A DNA stretch of 64,000 nucleotides from Parelaphostrongylus tenuis (taxonomy: Eukaryota > Nematoda > Chromadorea > Rhabditida > Metastrongylidae), in the NCBI GenBank assembly GCA_019055375.1, contig JAHQIW010007320.1:62001-126000 (forward strand). The letters run 5' to 3'. Shown piece after piece: positions 1 through 11,540 of this stretch (its first letter is position 1; every line of letters begins with the position of its first letter). The notes under the pieces were generated by a model. That model was not told where the DNA came from and ran no database searches. It saw nothing but the letters and a program-made list of their open reading frames with translations. The translations under genes were made by a program, and so were the position numbers.

Positions 1-125
1 CGATCTTGCGATCTCGTCAGTCGGGCAGTTACCCTTTCTCGTCTTTTGCTAATCTCTGTCTGTGCTCCAGTCCCCACACTAAAAGTTAGCGACGACGAAC
101 GCTTTAGAATTTTACAAAAGCAAAA
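1..125. repeat. MITE-C fragment
   Basis: The segment around 60-105, with its run of chronological cues (chronic stretch ccccacactaaaagttagcg followed by acgacgaacg), is the reverse complement of part of the complete element at 59,460-59,769, where the same block lies at about 59,595-59,625. It is a broken copy cut by the window edge. Confidence 0.55.
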
Positions 126-299
126 ATGCGAACTCATTGACAGACCACTGACATGCGTGGCTCAAAAATGATTGCAAGGCATATTGAATTTTGAGCTGTC
201 GTCTTAAGAAAACACTCGAAACGAATGTTAGTCTTAGTAGTCTTCAATTGTTCTTGTTTCAGGCAATATGTCTAATTGTTCACATGAAGATATAATTAT

Positions 300-670
300 A
301 TGAAGAATAGATGTATATATATATATCATATATATATGCATAGTATATTGCATATGTATATGTTATATCATATATAGTATATATATACTATATGCATTTA
401 CATATGTATCTATGCGTACATGCCTACAATTATACACGTCCGTGTGTATGTGTGTAAATATATGAGTGTCATGTACATTTATGCATACGTACATATTATA
501 TGTGTTCATTCATAGATATGCTTCCGTGTGCACATGCGTATGTACGCGTCTGCATGCGTGTACGTGTACATCTGCGTATATATGTATATATGTATACACA
601 AATATTCATGTATACTATAACTTTATCATGTACACATGTATATGTGTGCATTTAAAAATACATACACATT
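300..670. repeat. AT/GT-rich microsatellite tract
   Basis: Alternating TATA, TATG and TGTGTA steps dominate this block. It produces long spurious open frames rich in Tyr, Cys and His. No gene is supported. From 670 to 1,794 there is only non-coding DNA, with one repeat D-like stretch near 815-960 that carries the motif gacagagctcttt, which recurs near 11,680 and 45,420. Confidence 0.8.
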
Positions 671-1794
671 CACACATGCAGCTATTTTCCGTTATCGAGC
701 TGGTATATTTGGAGGGATTTTCTAGAAATTATTCGAACTCAAATCTCGGGAAATTCAAAACGCCTTTTTTTTCTAAAAAGGCCTTCTCACACCCTTTAGC
801 GGAGGAAGATAGATTATTTTCACATACGCGTATTTCCCGCAGGACAGAGCTCTTTCCTCAAGATATCAGGAACCATTTAGTAGCGCAAGCATTGGTGATT
901 TCAACATCGTTCTTGTTTCTCTAAAAAGACCATTCTACTGGACCGTAGCAGAGAAATGATGATTGAGCCTCAAAAATACTCGCATAGCTTGTCGACTAAA
1001 GGTGCGAAGTAGCTGTACATCAATAGCTGCGATCGATATACGCGCAGGCAGGATTCACATGTGGAGTGCGATTCTTCTTATTAGATTTACGATTTTTTCG
1101 CCTCGACAAAAATTTTGCTAATTCGTTGATTCGAAGATTTCCTCTTCCCTTTCATATGTTTGTCGTGCTTAGGCTTAGGCCTGATAACGAGTTTATTTGG
1201 CTGGTTTCAAAATGAAATTCCTAAGCTTTAAGCAATAGAACAAAATTTTCTCTACAACTGCGACATAAAAGCTACAGTCTTCACGAAATGTACAAAGAAT
1301 AAGTGAATAACAAAATTCCTCTCACTAAGGCGTGACGCGTGTGTGACACATTTTACTTGTTCCTCCTACAGCGCTGTGAAAAAGCCTTGGAAATCAAGCA
1401 CAGTTTTGAACCGCCGAAACTTATGCTGTCGAAGAATTACCTGTAATCCAAAGGAAGAGCCCTGTCCTGGAATATAGTTTAGAACAAGTCAGAACTTCTA
1501 GATTACCATGAACTAACCATAGTATTCCTTTCTCATGACCGCTTTGATTATCAACTAGCTTAAGGAGCCATCATTATGTAGAGAGAGAGAAGGGGAACTT
1601 ATACATATAATTGATGTAATTGATGCAAGCGATGGATGAAAAGAAAATTTGGCGTAGGTCTGAACGCCTTAACAACATTGAACATTGAAGAGTTCATTTG
1701 ATTCCCATGTAATTGTTTTTGTAATCATTCCGTCAGAGGACAAAACATGAATTCTATTTATCTTGCAGGTAAATCACAGTTGTTTTCGTTTCAG

Positions 1795-4545
1795 AGTATG
1801 CATGTTTCGATTCTGTTCACCATTTGCCAAGACGAAACACGATGGCCAACATGCGACATACGAAAGGTTTTGTTCTTTTTTTTTTTGGATATTTCATGTT
1901 GACGTTTTTTGAATGAGACAATTGATGTCTTGTAGTTTGTGAGTTGTCTAGAACGAAGATATTTATAGTGTTAACGGTGTGGAAGGCACTTGTTGCCCAC
2001 TTTGTGGCACATTGAACCAGTGGAATATTCAGGTTAGTTCATTGCTCTCAATCTTCCATACTGAAGTGTCACTCCTTGTAATTGCTCCAATAGAATATTC
2101 ATGATTATACCTGCCGAAGAGCAATAGAGTGCGCAACACTTTGTGTTGGGTGGTTTCACTTGACATGGAGTGTAAAGCGTTCGTCTTCGATGACTCTCTA
2201 TTAGGAGTGTGAGGCTCCTGAGAGAACTGACTATGAAAAGGTCGAAAGACGACGGGTTCTGCCCGGCTGTCGAGTTTGTAAGGACGAAACACGTGTATCG
2301 GGCTGTACAAGAGCCCTTACCAGACCACATGACAAGTTGGCTCAAATAATAATGAAGGAATATTATCAATCAAACGTTTATTGATGTCTCCGATCGGGGC
2401 ACTTCTTTAGTCTACCGAAGACACGCGTATCAAATATAGTTCAGTCCTAAAACAATGTCTTGGAAAAATCGTATATGCTTTCGCAGCGCTAGAGCCGCCC
2501 ACAAATTTCGTTGTATTTAATCGTGAACTAAGTAATTCTTCAGCGTCTTAGGTACTGACTTGATCGAACACCGAAAAAACACCCACAGGAATGCTGAGAT
2601 GCTGGGAGAAAATTGTGATCTCAATGGATTGGAATTCACGGTCAATCTTTTCGGGGCTCACATGTAGTTTTCTGCACTATCGAAGCCTTTGCCCTGCCTT
2701 TCTTCCACTCATTTTTCAAATTTCGCTAGTATTTCAGCATTCCTTTGGTTATATTTTACATACTAACCTTCCACGAAAGAATATCAGCAAAGTTGCAGTA
2801 ACCCTTTGCGGACAGCTCGTGGTCGATTTTTGCTACCGCAGCGTAAGCAAACCGAGTGTGAATTTGATCTTATTTTTGCTTCTACGGCGTACTTAGAAAT
2901 CTTTTTCTCGAAAGTCAAGCACAATAACAAAACTGCCTTCTTCCAAGCTTCTGAATGACTACTAAATCTATGGGTAAGAAGACTTTGTCCAGTGATAAGA
3001 GCTTCCCGAAAAAATGAGAAATCAAAATGGCTCTTTGTTTGCAGAGGATCAATGTAGTTTGTCTTACAGCCTTCTTTAAATCCTATTTTCCTCAGTTTCT
3101 TCCCTTCAAGCAGTGATTGTTTGTAAGTTGATGATTACCGATATATTACCTAACGTGTTTAGATGCCCGGAACATCGTACACCATGAGTCACCTTGCTGT
3201 TCATGGCTTGCGTCGTTACCATATGTGTCGCGATTGCTTTGTTTGCTTCAAAGGAGACTATGATGTAAGTACCTCACTACTGTGCTATCTATTAGCTATA
3301 CTTGTATCTTCTTAAATGGCTAATACAGTAGTGAAAAGACATCTCACTTCCGCTAGAGTCAGGATACATAACACTTCGTATTCGGTTAATTATCTACAGC
3401 CCAATTGAAGAGGCCATGCTGTTTTAACCCTTCGAGACCGCCGCTGATAGGAAGCGATGTCGAGCCGGTCGTTAGCGCGGCAATCGGAGACAGGCAGCAT
3501 CTGCACATCGACCGCGCCCGCACCTTGCCCCGGGACGCGACGTCGCCATTACAGTGGCTGAGTGCGACGCGATGTCGCGCGGCGTGCTACGTTTTCGTAG
3601 CACGTGGTCCCTAGGAAGTGCAAGAAACCCAGCTTTATGTAAATTACTTTGATGACATTTGTTTTACAATCAACAACGGAACAACAACTAGTACCCTAAC
3701 CTCGCATTAGTCAAAGTTAAGAAACACTTTGAGAATCGCATATATTGCCTACAGATTAGTTTATCTGAATTTCAGTGTGTTCGTATGAAAGCCCACTTTG
3801 AGACAACGCACTGCACTCCGATACCGAAGGCAAACAATCGAGAATTACTGTGTATATTATGCAAAGAGGTGGTCGTGAAGTCACATTTAGCCGAGCATGT
3901 CGTCGAAAAGCATCTGGTTTGTTTTCTCTTTAATTAGTTATCAACGCAAAAATCCTTAGTCGAAGACATTTCCTCAGTATGTAAATCATTTCGAGATCTG
4001 GTTGACTGTCCATAGTTAAGGTCACTGGCTTCAAATCAAGAGATCAGAAAAACGAGGGAAAACTGATCGTGAAGACGGGTGCCGTAACCCGTCGTTTCCT
4101 TGGCTTCGATCGGATCTATCACGTTGGTGATGACTCGGACATGGATTAGGTTACCATTTGCTTTCATACAAAGCGTTTTTTCTCTGTCATAATTCCATGT
4201 GAGATTCTTTGTTTTGTGTTTTTGTATTACGTTTCACGCTTCGCCGTCATCCAGAACGGTCGTCAATGCTGATTTTGATGTTTTGAAGTTGTTTGTTTTT
4301 TGCTCTTATCCTACGAAAACTTATTCACTAAGAATATCGAGAATAACGTTAGGCAGGTACAGCACTATCCTCTTGTAGGAGACGGTGATATCATTCGGAT
4401 TTATGGGTTTCTTAAACCGCTTCAACCGTGTGAATGTGGGAAATGTTCCAAGTCTTTGATCTTCTTTGATACATTAATTGTCCGTTGTGTTTTTGTTTTG
4501 GAAATAATTTTTTTGTGTCTTATATTTGTTTCTCGTTTCTTGTAA
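1795..4545 (+). CDS. C2H2 zinc-finger protein, four-exon model
   Basis: Proposed exons are 1795-1866, 3163-3264, 3776-3916 and 4357-4545 (TAA stop). All introns are GT..AG and phase 0, with acceptors such as gtttcag and donors such as gtaagt. Exons 2 and 3 join to give a canonical finger, C-x2-C-x12-H-x4-H (CFVC ... HFETTH). A second finger follows as C-x2-C-x11-H-x4-H (CILC ... HVVEKH). Just upstream, exon 2 has L-x2-H-x5-H (LAVHGLRRYH), the tail of a third, partial finger whose cysteines may sit in exon 1 (ICQDETRWPTCD). Exon 4 adds a Cys-rich CECGKC motif and a hydrophobic tail and is the least certain. C2H2 proteins usually bind nucleic acid; the target is unknown. An ATG at 1798 could start it, but a 5' exon may be missing. 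The 1.3 kb first intron holds a MITE-C copy and the second a GC-rich block. It could be a decayed gene, since I cannot test expression. Confidence 0.45.
2115..2360 (-). repeat. MITE-C copy (one end)
   Basis: It shares long blocks with 48,755-49,000 and 36,575-36,800: caacactttgtgtt, gagtgtaaa.cgttcgtc, and the end block acgaaacacgtgtatcgggc followed by gaccacatgacaagttggct. It ends like the right terminus of the complete element at 59,460-59,769; the left terminus is missing. It sits inside the first intron of the zinc-finger model. Confidence 0.7.
3405..3612. other. GC-rich CpG-dense block with perfect hairpin
   Basis: Against AT-rich surroundings this block is strikingly GC- and CpG-rich. 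It has nested palindromes, such as gcgacgtcgc near 3,536-3,545 and gcgac..gtcgc near 3,564-3,578. A perfect 9-bp stem with a TTTT loop lies at 3583-3604 (cgtgctacg, tttt, cgtagcacg). An open frame of 69 codons crosses it but has no recognisable domain. It lies within the second intron of the zinc-finger model. It could be a structured RNA, a recent insertion or a CpG-rich regulatory element; I cannot tell which. Confidence 0.5.
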
Positions 4546-4930
4546 ATACCTAAGCGGGTGTTGATTCCTGTTTTTGTTGAGAATGTTGACAAATGAGAAG
4601 TAAACTTACTGAGATTTAGTCTTACATTCGAAGTTAATTTAGCTATTTTTTTTTTATATTTAGTGTGGTTATGTGTGTACCGATCAAGGGCATATCTAAC
4701 GCTGAACAGATATGCGATATCCTGGCGATATATCATTTAAGCGTCTTTTATTGATATGAACAAAACCTGTTCCAATCAACTGACCAAGGAAAGGGAGGCC
4801 TAGTAGGCTCTGCGGAAGGTGAACCAACGGTGATGTCTGTGTTGCCAGCACTTCCAATCACAGCACTACACACATTATGGAAACATACTTTGTACTTTAT
4901 TTGATCCGTCATCACAGTGTTTTTTTCAAT
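4546..4930. other. No recognised feature
   Basis: Follows the proposed zinc-finger stop codon. It contains T-rich stretches but no clear coding signal or repeat that I could match elsewhere in the window. Confidence 0.5.
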
Positions 4931-5205
4931 ATGCAGATCCCAGTACTTCTAGCAGTGAACTCGTTTTTCGTCTTCTTCTTGAGCGTCTTAGAATACTGGT
5001 TGAGCACATCTGCATAACGTCGAGCATCGCCTGCCTGAGGCGTTCCCTGAGGCATTCGTTGTTGACTGCCTGCCCCAGAATGCTGGAAAGTTGTGTGTGG
5101 TCTCACGCGCGTCGAAAACTAGTGGAAATTTTGAGGATAGCTTGCTGTGGCGTTTCATAGGACACTGTCGTTGACTGCCGGAAGAGCTGAGGTTGGAGCT
5201 CGGCT
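4931..5205 (+). repeat. Dispersed repeat E, copy 1
   Basis: It matches 54,240-54,425 in the same orientation: atgcagatc.cagta, then gaggcgtt and gcattcgttgttgactgc against gcgttcgttattgattgctg. Within this copy the block ending gttgactgcc appears twice (about 5,037-5,080 and 5,148-5,180), so it carries an internal duplication. The class is unknown. Confidence 0.5.
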
Positions 5206-6080
5206 CACGACGCTCTTGTGGAAAGCAAAAAGGAGTAATTAGGATATGAACATAGCATGAAGCCTTTGCCGAATTGTTGTTGTTGGGTAAATAAAGCTGT
5301 TAAAGCGAGTACAGAAGGACACAGCCAAAATTTTCTTCTTGCTACACCACACATGATAGAATTCTAGATCTGGGAAAGAGCGAAAGTTCTACAACAAGTG
5401 AAGGAGTGTTATGAAAGAAAAGTATGATCAATCATGACGAGTTCGATGAAAATCATTGCATATTTCTTGCTACGACTCATATAATATCTCGTGAGCATTC
5501 ACATTTGACTTAACCTGAGATCATACCAAATTTACTGGCATTATCTGGAACATTTTCATTGACTCATGTACATCCACACTTGTGGTTACTGCTGAGGGAT
5601 ACGGTACTCCATTTCTACTATTTGCGTTAGAAAAAATACAATTTGCTTTGTATTGGCAACAATATTATGTAAGTAATACTGCCAAATTACAACACAAATT
5701 AAAATATGGCTCCAAGAAGGTTGTATTATTATCAAGAAGACTGATGTCCAGGTTTCGTCCTGAACACAGTAAACATCCGATGTGCGAAAATTTTGCTGAA
5801 GCAGACGTCCATTGCGAGTTAGCAAATATAAGAATTGGAAGTGTGGGATGCGTAATCTCTGATACGACATGATATCCAGAGGAGTCATCACCTACATCAC
5901 TCGCCCTCCCGTTGATTGTGGAGTGACCCATGCGGGCGACAGTATTTTTTCCCTGCTGTGTGAAAAAATAGTTCAGAGATTCTCTTCGTTATATGGATGT
6001 CATCGTGTACCACATAATTATTCTAAGGTGTTTGTGAAGATTCCTGAATTCTAAGTCGGCTAACTCCTGATCACTGAGTG
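5206..6080. other. No supported gene; overlapping open frames on both strands
   Basis: Between 5,580 and 5,935 both strands stay open for 88-101 codons. Neither product shows a recognisable motif, and no splice context favours one. The stretch just precedes, on the minus strand, the end of an RTE-like LINE, so part of it may be LINE 3' sequence. Confidence 0.4.
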
Positions 6081-7875
6081 CCTACATTTAGAGAGATCCC
6101 GTAGGTGTTGGATGTTGTCCATCGGTCCGTGTTGAAGAGCATAACGCGACCTGCCCACTGCTGTCTTCGGTAATGTGAATTTTATGCTCAATGACAATGA
6201 TTGTAATAATTCAAAACTTCGGATCCTTTAATTCTTTTGCAAGATACGAGACACTCCTAGCATCGATTTTTTGTTTGCGCGTTGAACCAAGCTCAGTGAT
6301 TCTTCGTCCTGCTTACGTAGAGAGAAAGGTTTTTGTTGCATACCTTACAGCACTAATAACCGTAGCGTTCAAAAGAGTGAGCACGGATTCGGGTGTCCTT
6401 TGTGCTCTTCACTACATCCTCGATGCTTTTGAGACCTCCCTGCCGCTGCTCGATTCCTCCTGCTCAACCCTGGAACCAAGTCACTTATCATGTTGACTTC
6501 CCGCTCCACACATGTGTAGCCGTTGCATTCAGTAATAGTCATCTCGCTGAGCGTAAATGAGCAAACAAAAGTAATCTCTTCCCATGAATATTGTTTTTTG
6601 TGAGAGTAGTCGAAGACCAGTCTTTCCAAATTATTGTAGAAGTCGTAGAACTTTAAATCCATTTGGCTGACGCGTCATTTAGATAACCTAGATCAGCAGC
6701 AAACCGAAGATGGTGGAGTTGTCGGCCTTCACTTTCACTTCCATACTCTTCCATTCCAATATTCACATATAGTTTTGAAGGGTAACACCAGATAATTTTG
6801 GTGAGATGCTATCACCTTGTGGAATTCAGCTCTTTGCGTTCATGGTGTTGATAACCTTGGGATTGTTTGATACTGGGTCCACCACATACAGTGAGTTGTA
6901 CCCTAACAATAATGAAATTTATGATAGAAGAGCACGAGTAAGGTTATCTAGCTTTAATTGGATATGACACATTAGACGAAGCGGATATCGGGAGAGACGA
7001 TGTTGAGTCTGGTAAAGCAGCTTGAAGAACACTAACTGTGTCTGGGGGTGGGCATGTAGGCCGACTAACATTGGAGTTTTTGTTACTTTCTTTCTTACTC
7101 TGAGATGCCATGAGCTGCTTCAGTAACACTGATCTGAAAATGGTCCTATGGTTGTTAATATGTTGAGCACAGATGGACGCTTTTTGAAGTTGAAACGAAG
7201 TTAAAAATCACCAGCTGCGAGCCCGATCGCCTGCACAGATGTTACCATCTGCTTGTAGTCTGTAGATTCACAGGAGCATGGTAACATCGTTGTGTAGTGG
7301 TGGTATTCTAATTTCAACCACGCCTTCAGCTCCCTTGTTTTTATTCCGATTCAGTCTATCTTCATCTTTCTCATCTACGATTGATTTCTGACAGACAACG
7401 AATGGGCCAGAAAGGGATTAAAAGAAGGGCAGAGCGATGTTGTAAGCGAAAAGTTGGTGCGGTCCCCAGTGAAGGCAATAACGGGTTCTAAGCAGCCTCA
7501 GGTTTCAAAATGTGTTAGCATCTTTGTAGTTGTAGTGGTATTGTAGTTGCGAGTTCCTTATATGGCTTACCACAAATCTTCAGGTATTAACGAGGATGCC
7601 TCGGCTCTCAAATGCTTCTTGACTTCTTTTGCTTGAACTGATCAAAGGCTTTCTTCAAATCAGTCAGCATAAGACAGGGGGGTCTCTTCCATTCCCGTAA
7701 GGCTTCATTGAGTTTTGTTATTTTGTGGATATGGCTTACAACACCGCATTCAAATCAAAATGCTTCCTGCTCCTTTGCCGGTTCCTTGTCCAGTGTTGTG
7801 TCAATCCTGTTTAGGATGATTCCAATGAGAAGTTCATAGACAGCAAGCTTATTGAGCGATGGTTGCCAATGTCAC
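6081..7875 (-). mobile_element. RTE-type LINE remnant (reverse transcriptase and C-terminal region)
   Basis: Read on the minus strand, 7,600-7,870 encodes reverse transcriptase core blocks of the RTE clade: LAVYELLIGIILNRI, LDKEPAKEQEAF (family usually has EQAGFR) and LTDLKKAFD (usually IDLKKAFD, where the Asp is catalytic). Downstream, 6,369-6,660 gives the post-RT block REVNMISDLVPGLSRRNRAA, matching the YLGR.(V/I)NM..DL..EL.RR.RAAW pattern. At 6,100-6,165 follows QWAGRVMLFNTDRW, matching the conserved WAGH(V/I)MR..D.RW block near the RTE C-terminus. The order is correct, but the frame is broken by stops and shifts and the 5' half with the endonuclease is not seen. It is a dead copy; an RTE-type machinery is a plausible source of movement for the SINEs in this window. 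Confidence 0.8.
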
Positions 7876-7899
7876 GAAAGTCTCTCTTCTTGAAAAAAA

Positions 7900-8780
7900 T
7901 TCAAGTCACTTTTAAAAATCAAATACATTATTGGAATGGTCGAGATTTATGCTATCTAATAATTACTGAAAATCTGAAATAAACGCATCGTCAGATGAAA
8001 CATACTCAAGAGTGCAATGTAACTTTATTCTTGTTATTACAGCGAAATAAGAAAGCAATCATAAGCACGAAGTACACTATATGAATTCTCGAGATTTAAG
8101 CTATCGAATATTTAATAAAACGTTCAGAAAAAAGTTATTTTCGCTATTAGAGCGTAATATAAGGCCATTCAAAAACAAATTACTCCGTTCAAATTCTTGA
8201 GATCGAAGCTATCGAGTGATTATCAAAATGTCTAAGAAAGATTAAAAAAATGCCTTTTTTGGATATGAGTGGGAATAGGGGAAAAATACCACTTTGTCGA
8301 AAAGATGTTGCACAGTGTGAATTTCTATGCAAAGTGGGTAAACCTTGACTGGTTCTAATATTTATTGACTGTTTATAATCGATGCTTAATGTGTAAATTA
8401 TTGATTGCTTAATGAATATTATAAGCAGGATACAACAACGTCAGTGTAAGATTCGAAAAACTTGGGTCAGGAATATGCAAGTTCTTTAGCCCTTTCAAAA
8501 GGCACTTGTTGCCTTCGTCACGGGCAGTGCAAATCGCAGTTCGTGCGCAATATTCCTTATTTGTTTAAGATCTTTTACCGTTTCGATAAGTGACTAGGTT
8601 TTTTGTGATATTTTAATAATTCAGAATTATCTTCATGGATTCATATGCCATCGGTGTAAGTATCACGTTTATGTTCAAATGAGAGCTTTCTTTTACTATG
8701 CAACACAGTGATGTTAGCACTATTTCACATGTAATCATATGAACTAAAAAATATCAAAATAGAATCTAAGCGATAAAAGA
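7900..8780. repeat. Repeat D block (diverged ~100-175 bp units)
   Basis: Recurring core gagattt(a/g)agctatcgaat followed by gattattaaaa appears near 7,945, 8,092 and 8,198. Between cores are ttttgctnttacagcgnaataagaaagtc-like blocks. The same core recurs at 9,240-9,300, 9,630-9,660, 11,550, 24,985, 26,630, 26,800, 27,160, 45,310, 58,760, 59,160, 60,240 and 60,410, in both orientations. Confidence 0.6.
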
Positions 8781-8783
8781 ATT

Positions 8784-9068
8784 AAGCTCTTGGCTTTGAT
8801 CAATCCCTGAGCGATGCGCTCAGCATTCGTTTTAGGTTTTCAACTTTGTTTGAGGTTATTGAATGCATATCTAGCCTTTACAATAGCTCGTAGTGACCTA
8901 CCACTGCATCGAGTCAGTAGTGCTTATCCTCCCAGACAAGTCTGGAAGCAGTCTGGTACCACTTTGCGGACCCTGGAGAATGGATGGCTCGGTGAGCCAA
9001 GAACGCGCAATTTAATTATTTTCCTTGTGTACCACGCAGAGCACCTTTAACGACGGCGGCACATGAGC
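8784..9068 (-). mobile_element. SINE-A copy 1 (tRNA-derived)
   Basis: On the minus strand the element begins with a degraded tRNA-like head and runs into a body whose plus-strand form includes tgatcaatccctgag, cagcattcgttttaggtt and gtcagtagtgcttatcctcc. It aligns along its whole length with 21,640-21,948, 38,012-38,312 and 57,842-58,137. Here the A-box region has decayed (aacgacggcggcacatgagc in plus). Confidence 0.7.
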
Positions 9069-10080
9069 TTTACAAGGGATATAATGTTAATTTATCACTT
9101 TTAATATATTTTATTACCTCCTCCAATATACAACACTTGGAAAATATAAGAGTGACTGAATGGGAAGATATTGAATAGTTTGTCGATTCTTTTACCCCTA
9201 TCCGAATCAGTATTCAAAACAAAGACGTATTTTTATTATTCTTTGACGCTTTAATAATCATTCGAAAGCTTAAATCTCGAAAAGTTGAACGCTGTGTTCT
9301 AATTCTTCGAATGTTTTTTATGTTAGGCCGTAATAGTGAAAATAAAAAATTGATTTCACACTCAAACATCTTTCGCTGGACACAGCTTTTCATCCAGACT
9401 TCCGAGAACTATTGAATAGCACGAGTTTCAACGATTTCAACGATATGCATATTTCACAGAAAACTTTGGTGCGTTGTTACAGCAAAAAAAAAATGTTGCT
9501 AAAATGAGTAATCAAAAATGAAAATCTTCGTCCAGCCAAAAATACCTAAATATGCAGCTCAATTTTATTTTTTTTTTTGCTATAGCGAGCTAAGAGGTTT
9601 TCTTAAAAAAAACGCTATTGCAATCCTTAAGGCTTAAGGTATCGAGCGGTTATTGAAAGTTGTTGGTCTGAGGTCAACGTAGCGAAACACATGCACATAC
9701 CGGTGTAAGGTAAGGCACCGCATGTGAATGCAATCTCAATTTTTGTGTTGCAGCGCCATAAAAAGCTCTTTTGAGAAACCAAAAAATTTTTAGGTTCGCA
9801 GATGTATGTGCTTTGAATGTTTACTAGGAATTTTGATCTGCCAACGACATTGTGTGAGTTTGATTTGGAAACATAGTCTTTATAGTGCACGACTTACTAG
9901 AATGACTTACATGTCAAGTGAAAACCGTCACTTTCGAGAAATTTGTGCTTGGTTCCAATTTAACCCCGTGAAATTACGTGTGATATCATCAAGCAATAAT
10001 TTATAGGACAACTGAACGTTTTCTTAGTGTAACAAAGCCTATAGGGAAACATTTCAAACTGATCCACATCAAAAAGCAAT
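9069..10080. repeat. Repeat D block
   Basis: Diverged repeat D cores lie at about 9,240-9,300 (attcgaaagcttaaatctcg) and 9,630-9,660 (ttaaggtatcgagcggttat), with linked tgnnacagcgnnataaaaa blocks near 9,750. Open frames here have no recognisable motif. A GC-rich inverted repeat, tgccgccgcgcgcggca, lies at about 10,096-10,112. Confidence 0.5.
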
Positions 10081-10289
10081 GAAGCTTCTTGCTTGCCGCC
10101 GCGCGCGGCACGAAGGGAACCTAGAGCTGACCCAAAGTGTTAAGTAATATGTTGAAGATAAAGCACTGATGAAAGGTTCGTAATTTTAGCATACTCGTCT
10201 AATAATTTTGAAAGTGATAAAGGTTTAATGAAATAGTCGGAGAAAGAACTAGTAGGTCTCCAACTAAGTTCCCGAGCTTGATGCGAAAT

Positions 10290-10915
10290 GCAAAATTTTA
10301 TTTTTTCCGAGTATTCGAAAGTATCAAATAAGTGATCGAAGTATTTTCCGTTTGCCTGGATGCAATTCTGCCAAAGCTTCGGCAACAAATTAATTCCGCG
10401 GTCATAAAATTCAGTATTCTTCGAATCTAACTAGCCAGTCAATTCCCGACACAAATGATTGATGTCTCGAAACTTCTTCTTGTCCAACCAGTGCTCCATT
10501 GATCTCAAGAAATGGAAATTGGACGGAGGCAGATTTGACGAATACGGCGGATGATCCAAGTGCTCCCAACCCAAATTGGTCAACTTCTTCTTTGTTTACT
10601 TGGCAACGTGTGGCTTTGCATTTTCTTGAAGCAAAATGACTTGACGACGGCGGTGATGTTGAATTGCTTGATAGCAACGGTCCAGTTGCTCACAATATCG
10701 CTCAGCGTTGAGGGGATCTGACCTGCTCGCAGTAAGTCCCAATGAATCGGCCCACTTCGGTCCCAGAAAATGATCAACATTGCTTTTGGCACATATCTTG
10801 GTTGAGGTGTTGGTGTTCCTTTTTGATCTGGTGACAACCCTTGATGCGGAGGACGCTGGCTTTTGAAGAAGATCAACTCCTTATCAATCCACCCAGGCGG
10901 ACGAAAAATACTCAA
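10290..10915 (-). pseudogene. Mariner-like transposase, decayed
   Basis: On the minus strand several frames carry mariner catalytic-domain blocks in the right order. These are KAMLIIFWDRSGPIHWDLL (family usually VMLCIWWD..G.V.YELL), then a histidine-Asn-Ala-Arg-Pro-His block near 10,600, then FLRSMEHWL-like and finally LPKLWQNCIQANGKYFD (family usually LP.RWQ.CI..NG.YFD). Shifts between three frames and several stops break the gene. The first catalytic Asp block is not clear. It is an old cut-and-paste DNA transposon with a DD34D-type enzyme by family, now inactive. Confidence 0.8.
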
Positions 10916-11540
10916 ATTATTGTTATTTGATACTTCCGATTACTTGAAAAAGTAAGTTGTGGATTTTTAGATCTCGTTCGGAAACATAGTTGGAGACCTA
11001 GTAGAAGGTGTTATTGAACTTAACGCCTAACGGTATCTACACCCTTAAGAACTATGAACACTCATGAGACTAGTGAAATGCATTTTGTTATCTTAATAAA
11101 CGTTTGAAACGATGTTACATAAGTCACAACATGAATCATTGAAGTTAGAGATTGATCGGCCGCCAATTTTCGCAGATTCTCACGTTGCTCAGCTGTAGCA
11201 CAGGCTTTGATATCACCTCGGAAGGATATTAGTGGCAGAGGTCTACTTATATTCATTTGCGCTATACCACCCAAATATACAAGGTTTTGATTATTCCGTA
11301 TCTCTACAGCTGGAGCTGAGATCAATGAATTTTTTTGTTATCAAAAAAAATTTTTTGATGAAGTCTTTTTACTGGACAAAGACTTTCCACCAAGCTATCA
11401 ATAAAATAAGACGCTCATATTTTAGTGAATATGAGAATGTACTTGTTTTCATAAGGCCTCCTTACAGCACTATGGCATTTAGGATATAGTTGCGTTGCAG
11501 AAGCGACGCGTTTTGTCGCGCGTATCTGAGCACACTCCTC
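10916..11540. other. No recognised feature
   Basis: Upstream (minus sense) of the mariner fragment. Two opposite open frames cross 11,060-11,490 without a recognisable domain. It may contain the decayed 5' part of the transposon. Confidence 0.4.

Noticed and set aside
466..924. 152-codon open frame
   Set aside because: The first two thirds is GT/AT microsatellite. No motif in the remainder.
5582..5931. Gene on either strand
   Set aside because: Overlapping frames on opposite strands with no motif and no splice support.
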